Numbered from the stretch's first letter, positions 1 to 6,112 are shown. The stretch: 15,254 nucleotides of DNA from Candidatus Falkowbacteria bacterium CG10_big_fil_rev_8_21_14_0_10_44_15 (GCA_002773575.1 PFAT01000003.1:1-15254), one strand, 5' to 3'. Numbers and translations: made by a program. The notes: generated by a model not told the origin, from the sequence alone.

Positions 1-584
1 TTTACCTCGCAGCGCATCTGGCCTTTTTCCATGTCGGCTTCGGAAATGGCCAAGTAGCGCAAAATTTGCCGGTAGCTCTGGCAGAATTTTTTTGCTTCTT
101 CAGCGGTTTTTATGACCGGTTCAGTTACTAATTCCATCAGCGGCGCGCCGGCGCGGTTAAAATCCGCCAGACTATAATCTTTGCCGTTCGGGTGCGTTAG
201 TTTGCCCGTGTCTTCTTCTAAGTGAACGCGCGTGATTTTAATCTGCCGGCCGTCAACTTCTAAATAGCCGCCGTAGCTTATGGGTAAATCGTATTGGGAG
301 ATTTGATAAGCTTTGGGCAAATCGGGATAAAAATAATGCTTGCGGTCAAATTTAGAATAAAAGTTTATTTTGCAATTTAGAGCTAAACCGGTTAAAATCG
401 TCCATTCAATCGCCTGTCGGTTAGCTACTGGCAAAGTGCCGGGATGCCCAAGGCAAATTGGGCAAACCGTAGTGTTTGGCTGTTTGTTTAAATCCTCGTT
501 TAAATTGGAGCAACGGCAAAACATCTTGCTCTTGGTATTGAGCTGAACGTGGATTTCCAAACCAATAATAACATCGTAAAGCAT
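1..584 (-). CDS. gatB: Aspartyl/glutamyl-tRNA amidotransferase subunit B, N-terminal part
   Basis: GatB is the kinase/tRNA-binding subunit of GatCAB, the cytosolic complex that converts Glu-tRNA(Gln), and in many bacteria Asp-tRNA(Asn), to the amidated form. The 194 visible residues start MLYDVIIGLEIHVQL, the usual GatB opening. They continue with the paired cysteines MFCRC and CPICLGHPGTLP (zinc site), HYFYPDLPKAYQISQYD, and DFNRAGAPLMELVTEP, all hallmark GatB blocks in the right order. The start is ATG at 584-582: the next upstream ATG in frame is followed at once by a stop. No SD sequence precedes it; instead the start codon lies inside a short repeated AT-rich word. The gene runs off the left edge of the window, so the helical and tail domains are not seen. 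The identification is secure. Confidence 0.96.
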   Translation of the reverse strand, partial: MLYDVIIGLEIHVQLNTKSKMFCRCSNLNEDLNKQPNTTVCPICLGHPGTLPVANRQAIEWTILTGLALNCKINFYSKFDRKHYFYPDLPKAYQISQYDLPISYGGYLEVDGRQIKITRVHLEEDTGKLTHPNGKDYSLADFNRAGAPLMELVTEPVIKTAEEAKKFCQSYRQILRYLAISEADMEKGQMRCEV

Positions 585-614
585 AAAAACATTAAAACAT
601 TAAAGCATAAAAAC
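577..614. repeat. Short AT-rich direct repeat over the gatB start
   Basis: The 14-mer taaagcataaaaac occurs twice, at 577-590 and 601-614, separated by two acattaaa-type words. The first copy contains the gatB start codon (complement of 582-584). It resembles the word arrays at 3260-3341 and 12150-12194 in style but differs in sequence. No function can be read from it. Confidence 0.6.
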
Positions 615-649
615 AAGAAAACAAATACTCATACTTTATCTTAACTAAA

Positions 650-687
650 AAGAAGGCAAAAAACAAGGGCATTATGCGGTAATGCCC
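650..687 (-). terminator. Intrinsic terminator of the 133-aa orphan gene
   Basis: On the minus strand GGGCATTA, a 5-nt loop (CCGCA) and TAATGCCC form an 8-bp stem (687-667), followed by TTGTTTTTTG. The stop codon of the 133-aa gene (674-672) lies in the second arm of the stem, so gene and terminator overlap. Confidence 0.85.
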
Positions 688-1073
688 GAGGGGAGTTTTT
701 GTTGGATATCTTGGATAGCATTAATAATTTTTGCAAAAACTTGCCCATTAGGATAATAGGCGAAAAAGTATTCAATGTTTTTGGGGTCCAATGAATTAAT
801 AAAATTTTTTGCGCGCATAACAGGTAATCCGCTGATCCAGATAATGGGGGAATCGGAGAAAAATTCTCTGAGTTGCGAGTACACTCGCTGAACATAAATT
901 TTGTCCCAGATCACTTCTTGTAAGACAATAATAATCTGGGGCTTTTCCCGCATCAGTTTTTTCCCTAAATCACTAGTCTCATAGGATATAACATCGCATT
1001 TTAATGCATAACGAAAAATACTCGCAAGCATAGCGTTAGATACCCCCTTTTTAGCAATAAAAAGAACAGGCAT
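672..1073 (-). CDS. Small alpha/beta protein, possibly a degenerate receiver domain
   Basis: I do not recognise a family with certainty. The 133 residues alternate hydrophobic strands and helices: VLFIAKK, KCDVISYE, PQIIIVLQEV, SPIIWISGLP and IEYFFAYYPNG, then a closing helix. The order and length match a CheY-like receiver fold. The acidic pair after strand 1, the phospho-acceptor Asp after strand 3 and the Lys after strand 5 are not evident, so if it is a receiver it should not be phosphorylated in the usual way. The start is fixed by a full AGGAGG (1085-1080) seven bases upstream of ATG, which is exceptional among these neighbours. Codon choice also differs from the flanking genes, with many CCC/CCT prolines where they use CCG. 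With its own promoter and terminator it is a self-contained unit that may have been acquired. The gene call is firm and the fold is a guess. Confidence 0.8.
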   Translation of the reverse strand: MPVLFIAKKGVSNAMLASIFRYALKCDVISYETSDLGKKLMREKPQIIIVLQEVIWDKIYVQRVYSQLREFFSDSPIIWISGLPVMRAKNFINSLDPKNIEYFFAYYPNGQVFAKIINAIQDIQQKLPSGITA

Positions 1074-1079
1074 AATTAT

Positions 1080-1130
1080 CCTCCTATGATTTTTTGATTT
1101 TAGTTTAGCTTAAATACAGAAGAAAAACAA
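1080..1130 (-). promoter_or_regulatory. Promoter and strong SD for the 133-aa gene
   Basis: On the minus strand there is a -35 TTGTTT (1130-1125), a 17-bp spacer and a -10 TAAACT (1107-1102). The expected transcript start is near 1095, giving a leader of about 22 nt that contains AGGAGG at 1085-1080. The -35 match is only moderate; the SD is unambiguous. Confidence 0.5.
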
Positions 1131-1210
1131 GCAAGTTGACTTTAGTTACATTTTCAGATAAGTTAAAGGTATTGTTTTGTAAATTAAACGTTCTTTATTA
1201 GGAGAAAAAT

Positions 1211-1924
1211 ATGAGTAAAAAATCTACTTTAATTGTCCTTGATTTTGACGATACCTTAATTTTGTCCGCCTTTACTTTAATTCCTTTTTACCGAGGCATT
1301 TTGGATAAACAGGGTTTTGGTTTAGCGACAGAGCAAGTTTGGCGGGCTCACTGGGGGAAAATTTTAGAAGAAGTTATCTCCGCCTGCTGTCCCAATTTAG
1401 ATGAGTCACAAATTGAGCAAGCCTGCCTCCACATTCGTCAAAACGCAGAAAATTTTAAAGTGCCGTCCGTTATCGGCGGGCCGCCGGCTATTGAACTTTT
1501 AGAACAATAATTTCACCTTGGCTTATTAACTTCCCGAGGGCATTTTACCAAAGAGCTTTTGGCTGGCGCTGGCTATTCGCCAAAACACTTTAATTTTATT
1601 ATAACTCAACAAAACGGAACGCCGTCTAAGCCGGATAAACAAGCCGCAATCCCTATTTTTGATTGAGCGCAAAACAATAATGTTACGGAGTGGATTTACA
1701 TTGGCGACAGTTTGATTGATTTGGAATTTGCCAAAAAAGTTGGCGTGCCGTTTTTTGCCGTTACTACCGGTTTGACTGATAAGCAGACATTTTTATCTGC
1801 CGACCAGCCGAGGGGATTAATTTTTCCGAGCATTGTTGAGGCGGCGGATTATTTATTGCGGGGAAAGATCATTGAATGTACCGGCTGCAGAGGATGTGAA
1901 GAATGCAGGAAAGTTAAACATTAA
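1211..1924 (+). pseudogene. HAD-superfamily hydrolase interrupted by two in-frame stops
   Basis: One continuous frame of 237 codons encodes a Cof/phosphoglycolate-phosphatase-like HAD hydrolase. It keeps motif I DFDDTL (nucleophile and acid Asp), motif II as LLTSRG, the motif III Lys in the SKPDK segment, and motif IV YIGDSLIDLEFAKKVGVP. The frame is broken by TAA at 1508-1510 (after IELLEQ) and by TGA at 1664-1666 (after PIFD), with no frameshift anywhere. An SD-like AGGAGA precedes the ATG at 1211. The C-terminus carries a cysteine cluster, CTGCRGCEEC, with C-x2-C spacing that is unusual for HAD enzymes. The first open piece (99 codons) lacks motifs II-IV and the piece after TGA lacks motif I, so neither alone should be active. 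The likeliest reading is a recent pseudogene; sequencing error or stop readthrough are the alternatives. It converges on the Tmk-Dut gene with a 15-bp gap. Confidence 0.85.
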
Positions 1925-1939
1925 GGCTTGTTTTAAGGG

Positions 1940-3202
1940 CTAAAACGCTCCGCTACTGCCAAATCCCCTATCGTCTCTTTGCGTTATGTCTAACGCGCCG
2001 ACTGTCTGAACAGCCGGCGTTTCTATTTTTTGGATTAAAATTTGGGCGATTTTTTGGCCTTGGGCAATATGCAGGATGTCGCCGGAGAGGTTGATAACGA
2101 CTACTTTGATTTCGCCGCGGTAAGTTGAATCAATAACGCCTCCGGCCGTTTTTAACCCTTGAGAGGCTAAACCGCTTTTATCCCAAATCAGCCCGGCGTA
2201 GCCGCTGGGAATAGCGGCCGCAATGCCCGTGCCGACAGCCACTATTTCCTGCTCATAGAGCGTATAGTTGTCATTGGCGTATAAATCAAATCCGGCGTCG
2301 TCGCTATGGGCGCGAGTAGGCAGTTTTGCTTCCGGCGTCAATTTTTTTACCGGAATAACTAATTCCAAAGAAAACTTTAACTTAGGTTCCGGAACTTTTT
2401 CTTCTGGTTGGAGAAAGCGCGGATTAGCGCCGCTGTTTTTGTTGGGCGAGGATAAAGGATTAATGACGGTAGTGGTATTGAAAGCAGGAGGCAGTTTATC
2501 CGTGCTGGCTGGTTGCGGGTAAGATTTTTTGATCATTGCCTCCAAGTCATGACTATCGTCCGCGGAGGGAATAATTTTTTTCACCTTCTCCCAAACCGCT
2601 TTGTGTACTTGCTCAATAGTTTGGTTAGCGTTAATAATCTGCCAGTTCCGTTCTTCGGCGAGGCGCAAGTGGATTAAACGAACCGTGTCGGTCAAAGTTT
2701 CATTTTGTTCATGCCGATGGTTGGTTTCTACGCTCTCGCTAAAGCGGTAGCCGTCCAATAAAATGGCCAAGTCCTCCTTTGCCAGATGAGAATTAATAAA
2801 TTTTAAAAATTGTTCGTCTACGCCGGCGCCGATGCCCCAGGCTAAGCCGGTGCCGACATAATCTTCGGCGACTATATAAATTCCTTGCGCTAATTTTTGC
2901 CGCAAGGCCGTTTCGTACTGGGTGCGGTTAAGAGTATAAATTATTTGGGCTTCCCGCGGGGTTAATTTATGGAAATTGCCCTGGCGCAGATAATCGTTAA
3001 TCAGCGTGCCGGAAGGCGCTAAATCATAAATAGGGTATTTGATATATTCCGCCGCTAATCCTTTCTGCCGCAATTTGGCTACCAGCATTTTCGCCTGCGT
3101 GGTTTTGCCCAAATTATTAATGCCGTAAATAACGATAAACTTGCCGGCGCTTGGGGTGGGCGCAGGTCTGTCGGTTTGATTTTGGAGCTGGGAGAAAAAC
3201 AT
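1940..3202 (-). CDS. Fused thymidylate kinase-dUTPase
   Basis: This 420-aa protein carries two enzymes of dTTP supply. Residues 21-212 are a thymidylate kinase domain (dTMP + ATP -> dTDP): a P-loop written GINNLGKTTQ (27-36) and the DYVGTGLAWGIGAG segment (114-127), which corresponds to the family DR(Y/W) loop but reads DY without the Arg. Residues 213-275 are a Pro/Ser/Asn-rich linker. Residues 278-420 are a trimeric-type dUTPase (dUTP -> dUMP + PPi) with all five motifs: AGFDLYA (303-309), DKSGLA (341-346), GGVIDSTYRGE (354-364, catalytic Asp358 and substrate Tyr361), GQKIAQ (382-387) and RGFGSSG (412-418). Motif II is usually PRSSLA. The two products sit on either side of ThyX in the pathway, and thyX lies upstream in the same run. 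The only ATG that keeps the whole kinase domain is at 3202; a terminator-like hairpin ends just upstream. No SD is adjacent. Confidence 0.93.
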   Translation of the reverse strand: MFFSQLQNQTDRPAPTPSAGKFIVIYGINNLGKTTQAKMLVAKLRQKGLAAEYIKYPIYDLAPSGTLINDYLRQGNFHKLTPREAQIIYTLNRTQYETALRQKLAQGIYIVAEDYVGTGLAWGIGAGVDEQFLKFINSHLAKEDLAILLDGYRFSESVETNHRHEQNETLTDTVRLIHLRLAEERNWQIINANQTIEQVHKAVWEKVKKIIPSADDSHDLEAMIKKSYPQPASTDKLPPAFNTTTVINPLSSPNKNSGANPRFLQPEEKVPEPKLKFSLELVIPVKKLTPEAKLPTRAHSDDAGFDLYANDNYTLYEQEIVAVGTGIAAAIPSGYAGLIWDKSGLASQGLKTAGGVIDSTYRGEIKVVVINLSGDILHIAQGQKIAQILIQKIETPAVQTVGALDITQRDDRGFGSSGAF

Positions 3203-3212
3203 AACGAATTTA

Positions 3213-3251
3213 AGAATAAAAAAGCACGCTTCCTAAGCATGCCTCCTTTTA
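3213..3251 (-). terminator. Terminator-like hairpin directly before tmk-dut
   Basis: On the minus strand AAAAGGAGG is followed at once by GCATGCTT, loop AGG and AAGCGTGC (3242-3224; 8 bp with one G-U pair), then TTTTTTATT. It has the form of an intrinsic terminator, but its U-tract ends only about a dozen bases before the tmk-dut ATG (3202). It may end the UPF0200 transcript, act as an attenuator for tmk-dut, or both. The SD-like AAGGAGG lies on the 5' side of the stem, too far from the ATG for ordinary use. Confidence 0.7.
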
Positions 3252-3259
3252 AATTAAAT

Positions 3260-3341
3260 AACAAATCACAAATATCAAATAGCAAACATATTGTTATTTA
3301 AAATTTTAGATTTGTTTGTTATTTGTCATTTGCTATTTGGC
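3260..3341. repeat. Inverted arrays of heptamer words
   Basis: The plus strand reads AACAAAT CACAAAT ATCAAAT AGCAAAC at 3260-3287, four heptamers of pattern NNCAAAY. At 3314-3341 it reads GTTTGTT ATTTGTC ATTTGCT ATTTGGC, four heptamers of the complementary pattern. The two arrays face each other across 26 AT-rich bases and can pair imperfectly. The stop codon of the UPF0200-like gene (3335-3333) lies inside the second array. Confidence 0.75.
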
Positions 3342-3893
3342 GTTTATTAAATTTACGATATTATTGGTTTGCCCGTACAGTTCTGCCATCGTTCCTTCAT
3401 TTATCACCGTGTAATCGGCTATGGCAATCGGTCCGGCTTGACGCAGGTTAGTAATTTGAGAATAATCGCGGCTACGGGCTTCGGCTTCTGTCAGGGGACG
3501 CGCCGGTCTTTGGCGCAGGCGGGCATAGCGCGTTGCGGGCGAAGCGTAAACCGCCAGCGTTTTAAAGTCGCTGCCCAGCTCTTCTTTTAAGTTTAAGTAC
3601 TCCTCCCAGCTATATAAACTTTCTACCAGCAAGTGATTATTGGTTGCTAAAGCATCTTTAATTTTAGGCAAACTCTTAATGGCCATGGCAGCCATGCCGT
3701 ATGTTTCCCGCAAGCTCTCTCTGATTTTGCGCTCATTAACTTCGTTGACTTCCAACCCCTGGTTTTTTAATTCATCCATCACGATATCGCCGAAATAAAC
3801 TTTGGGGCAACTCAATTTTTGCATTAAATAATTTATTACTTCCGTTTTTCCCGAGCCGGGAAGACCGACGACGGCGAGGATTAGTTTAGACAT
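3333..3893 (-). CDS. UPF0200-like P-loop nucleotide kinase
   Basis: This 186-aa protein opens with a Walker A motif, VVGLPGSGKTE (Gly10-Thr17). It continues VYFGDIVMDELKNQGLEV and RESLRETYGMAAMAIKSLPKI, which resembles the archaeal/CPR UPF0200 family related to dephospho-CoA and adenylate kinases. A segment rich in arginine (YARLRQRPARPLTEAEARSR) looks like the LID region of small kinases. I infer a phosphotransferase acting on a nucleotide or cofactor; the substrate is unknown. I chose ATG 3893, two residues before the first strand; an in-frame ATG at 3908 overlaps the end of a palindromic repeat and would add five unsupported residues. It lies downstream of thyX on the same strand, separated by a REPIN-like element, and upstream of tmk-dut. 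No SD sequence. The context points to nucleotide metabolism, which the sequence alone does not prove. Confidence 0.85.
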   Translation of the reverse strand: MSKLILAVVGLPGSGKTEVINYLMQKLSCPKVYFGDIVMDELKNQGLEVNEVNERKIRESLRETYGMAAMAIKSLPKIKDALATNNHLLVESLYSWEEYLNLKEELGSDFKTLAVYASPATRYARLRQRPARPLTEAEARSRDYSQITNLRQAGPIAIADYTVINEGTMAELYGQTNNIVNLINAK

Positions 3894-3903
3894 AAGTATG
3901 AGT

Positions 3904-3980
3904 GTCATCCCCGCGAAAGCGGGGATCCCGTTAATTTTTTAGCCCGTCTTTTATGAGATTCCCGCCTGCGCGGGAATGAC
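3904..3980. repeat. REPIN-like inverted pair of palindromes (copy A)
   Basis: Two short palindromes stand in inverted orientation: GTCATCCCCGCGAAAGCG... at 3904-3927 (8-bp stem, GAAA loop) and ATTCCCGC CTGC GCGGGAAT plus GAC at 3958-3980 (8-bp stem, CTGC loop). The outer ends GTCAT and ATGAC are inverted. The right end lies one base from the thyX stop codon and the left end touches the UPF0200 upstream region. This is the architecture of a REPIN; no RAYT transposase gene is present in the window. Confidence 0.8.
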
Positions 3981-3981
3981 A

Positions 3982-5274
3982 TTAAGACTTTTGCGTGATG
4001 TCCTGCGTCCCGCGTCTTACATCCCAATCATCCGGATTTAAGTCAGTTAAAAGTTTTAATTCCGGATCTATTTCCAACAGGGCTTGATGCATTTTGTGCG
4101 CGATGCGCCGTAAGGTCGGATGCACCGGAACGCCCGATCGCAACTCGGTCACGTATACCGCCGCCGGCAAACCGTAAGTAACGCGGCAAGGGACGAGAAA
4201 GCCCATGGAAACATAATACTGCTTATTTTCCGATTTGTCATTTAAATTGGCAATGGCTTGTTTTTGTTCGGCAATCAATTGCATCGCCCGCTCGCGCAAG
4301 ACGGGCGGCAACTGCTCTAAGTACCAACTTTGAAAGCCGTGATCAGTCGTCAACAGCGGCATGCGGCAGACGCCGTTGCGGTGGCGCTGCAAATCTCGGA
4401 ACGAGCCAAAGTCCAGTAAAAATTCAAAAGTAATTTGCCCCAGTTCGCTTAAAAAGTGAGGCAGGCCGGTTTTATGAGGCCGCGCTAAAATATCGCGGTA
4501 TTGGTTTAATTGTTCGGCCGCGATAGTAGTAGCGTAAGAAAATTCGGGCGTTAAGTAAAGCGGCTGATAATAAGCGTATTTTTTCATTAACCTCTCGCGG
4601 TAATCTTCTTGCTCGGCCGTCGGCTCAAAACTAAAGCTGTGCGGATATTTTTCTTTAAGTTGATTTAAAATATTTGCCGCCAACTCTCTCGCTTCTGCCA
4701 GCGGATGATGAGCCATCAAAGATAGCTTATCCCACGCTTGCCGCAAATTTGTGTGCCAAGACAGTTGCGTCGTAATGCCGGCCGGCAAAAAGCCGCGCAA
4801 GATGTCAAAGGAGCGCGCCTGAATCGCTTTGTCATAAACAACATCTTTTTCCTCCGGTTTTTTAGGATACTGGCTTTTAAGGTGCGTTTGCACTTCTGCC
4901 AAGCTGGATAAGTAAAATCGCATCCATTTGTCTAAAATCGCTTTTGATTCCGGCGTACCAGCCGGATCAATGATTGATTGTTTAGACATATCAACATAGC
5001 GCGTGCTGGTTTCCTGCCCGGAGTAAAGCGGCCAATCCTGCACTACTTTATCCGCTAAAATACTTATATTTTCAATAAAAATAGTGGTGGAGCCGCAATC
5101 GGCAATGCTCGCGTGCCCGTAGCCGATGTAAAAGCGCTCCATAAATTTTCCCGAACCGGTTTCTTTTACTTTTTTAACATGTTCAACCACGCTCTGCGGG
5201 CTGCGCGAATACAGCGCCTGCATCATCGCGGTGTCTTCGGGAGTAAATTCGTCGTAGATGAAAATTTCTGCCAT
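3982..5274 (-). CDS. thyX: Flavin-dependent thymidylate synthase, double-length ThyX
   Basis: ThyX methylates dUMP to dTMP using methylene-tetrahydrofolate and reduced FAD. Classical ThyX is about 220-260 aa; this one has 430 and appears to hold two ThyX-like halves. The N-terminal half has GHASIAD (53-59), SGQETSTRY (85-93, in the place of the family NExSxRY segment), LPAGITTQLSWHTNLRQ (163-179) and AEARELA (193-199). The C-terminal half has a second start-like helix region, the clear RHRNGVCRMPLL signature (297-308) matching RHRxxSxNExS only in part, and VPCRVTYGLPAAVYVTELRSG. The nucleotide/flavin residues therefore seem to be split between the halves. ATG 5274 gives MAEIFIYDEF, a natural N-terminus. 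No SD is visible. REPIN-like elements abut both ends of the gene. Its neighbours supply dUMP (Dcd, Dut) and use dTMP (Tmk), so its place in the pathway is clear. Confidence 0.9.
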   Translation of the reverse strand: MAEIFIYDEFTPEDTAMMQALYSRSPQSVVEHVKKVKETGSGKFMERFYIGYGHASIADCGSTTIFIENISILADKVVQDWPLYSGQETSTRYVDMSKQSIIDPAGTPESKAILDKWMRFYLSSLAEVQTHLKSQYPKKPEEKDVVYDKAIQARSFDILRGFLPAGITTQLSWHTNLRQAWDKLSLMAHHPLAEARELAANILNQLKEKYPHSFSFEPTAEQEDYRERLMKKYAYYQPLYLTPEFSYATTIAAEQLNQYRDILARPHKTGLPHFLSELGQITFEFLLDFGSFRDLQRHRNGVCRMPLLTTDHGFQSWYLEQLPPVLRERAMQLIAEQKQAIANLNDKSENKQYYVSMGFLVPCRVTYGLPAAVYVTELRSGVPVHPTLRRIAHKMHQALLEIDPELKLLTDLNPDDWDVRRGTQDITQKS

Positions 5275-5283
5275 GTTATTTAT

Positions 5284-5362
5284 GTCATTCCCGCGAAAGC
5301 GGGAATCTCATCAATGAAAGGCAATCCATAGCTAATGGTATTCCCGTTTTCGCGGGAATGAC
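5284..5362. repeat. REPIN-like inverted pair of palindromes (copy B)
   Basis: GTCATTCCCGCGAAAGCGGG... at 5284-5307 (8-bp stem, GAAA loop) and its near-perfect inverse ending CGCGGGAATGAC at 5340-5362 differ at one of 23 aligned bases. About 32 unrelated bases lie between them. It fills most of the gap between the dCMP deaminase gene and thyX and is of the same family as the copy at 3904-3980. Confidence 0.85.
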
Positions 5363-5366
5363 AAAT

Positions 5367-5966
5367 TTAAATTATCTCCTCAAAAACAAATTCATTGTTG
5401 TCAATTGCGGCTGGAGAAGATTTGACGGTTGGCGCAGAGTCGTCAGCATCGGTCGGCGCGGCAAATAATTTTTTTATGTCGTGTTGCGGCGCGTATTGCC
5501 TATATTTAACGCCGGCTAAATCCAGCATTTTACGCGCCGCCACCCATTCTTCTTGGTCATGGTACCAGTCTTTTTGGTAGATAATTTCCTTGATGCCGCT
5601 TTGGATGATGGTTTTTGAACATTCGTTGCAAGGGAACAAAACGCAATAAAGCTTACAATTTTTTACCGGTTTGTTGGCGTTATAAATCGCGTTCACTTCC
5701 GAGTGCACCACATAAGCGTATTTAGTTTCCGACAATTTATACTTTCGATCGCGCCGCCAGGGCAAGCTATCATCCGAACAGCCGCGCGGAAAGCCGTTAT
5801 AACCCAAACCGACGATGACGTTATTTTCATCCACAATACAAGTGCCGGCCTGCGTGTTAGGGTCCTTGGAGCGCTGGGCGATAATGCCGGCCATCAGCAT
5901 AAAAGTTTCATCCCAGCTTAAGTAATTAGTCCGTTTTTTTTCCGAGAGATTGTGCTGTTTTTCCAT
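5367..5966 (-). CDS. Deoxycytidylate (dCMP) deaminase
   Basis: This zinc enzyme deaminates dCMP to dUMP, the ThyX substrate. The 199-aa form has the ComEB/dCMP deaminase layout: SWDETFMLMAGIIAQRSKDPNTQAG (helix and substrate-binding Asn/Thr), the zinc/catalytic HSEVNA (His88, Glu90), and FPCNECSK (Cys113, Cys116). A C-terminal tail from about residue 168 (Ala/Asp/Ser-rich, ending FVFEEII) goes beyond the core. An in-frame ATG at 5999 would give 210 aa, but it lies in the loop of a 15-bp palindrome and adds MYECGGILSKN, which looks like read-through leader; ATG 5966 just before the core is preferred. The first gene of the minus-strand dTTP cluster, it is followed by copy B of the REPIN-like repeat and thyX. 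Confidence 0.92.
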   Translation of the reverse strand: MEKQHNLSEKKRTNYLSWDETFMLMAGIIAQRSKDPNTQAGTCIVDENNVIVGLGYNGFPRGCSDDSLPWRRDRKYKLSETKYAYVVHSEVNAIYNANKPVKNCKLYCVLFPCNECSKTIIQSGIKEIIYQKDWYHDQEEWVAARKMLDLAGVKYRQYAPQHDIKKLFAAPTDADDSAPTVKSSPAAIDNNEFVFEEII

Positions 5967-5980
5967 ATTTTTTGAGAGTA

Positions 5981-6012
5981 TACCCCCACACTCATACATG
6001 AGTGTGGGGGTA
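5981..6012. repeat. 32-bp near-perfect palindrome in the dcd leader
   Basis: Arms TACCCCCACACTCAT (5981-5995) and ATGAGTGTGGGGGTA (5998-6012) are perfectly complementary and separated by only two bases. The minus strand shows no T-tract after it, so it is not a normal terminator. It lies between an AAGGAGG (6042-6036) and the chosen dcd ATG (5966). It could be an RNA hairpin controlling translation or a binding site for a dimeric protein. Confidence 0.85.
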
Positions 6013-6051
6013 AAAAATAAAGGTCCTTAATAAAACCTCCTTGTTGTTTGC

Positions 6052-6060
6052 TGTGGATAA
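6052..6060 (-). other. Single consensus DnaA box
   Basis: The complement reads TTATCCACA, an exact match to the bacterial DnaA box. Only one is seen, in the leader upstream of the dCMP deaminase gene. It could be a chance match; if real it would link dNTP supply to replication. Confidence 0.3.
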
Positions 6061-6083
6061 GACAGATTTCTTTTGGTCTCAAT

Positions 6084-6112
6084 ATTTTAACAAATTAAAA
6101 TCAAAAAAGCAA
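6084..6112 (-). promoter_or_regulatory. Candidate promoter of the dCMP deaminase gene
   Basis: On the minus strand there is TTGCTT (6112-6107), a 17-bp spacer and TAAAAT (6089-6084). It overlaps the U-tract of the rplA terminator. It would give a leader of roughly 110 nt containing AAGGAGG and the 32-bp palindrome. The -35 match is weak. Confidence 0.35.

Noticed and set aside
1664..1666. UGA read as Gly or Trp throughout this genome
   Set aside because: No other gene has an in-frame TGA, TGG is used freely for Trp, and the same HAD frame also contains a TAA, which such a code would not explain.
5967..5999. dCMP deaminase start at ATG 5999
   Set aside because: The ATG lies in the loop of a 15-bp palindrome, the added residues look non-family, and ATG 5966 lies just before the conserved core.
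6052..6060. Replication origin marked by a DnaA box near gyrB
   Set aside because: Only one box is seen, there is no dnaA, dnaN or DnaA-box cluster, and the spacer is short.
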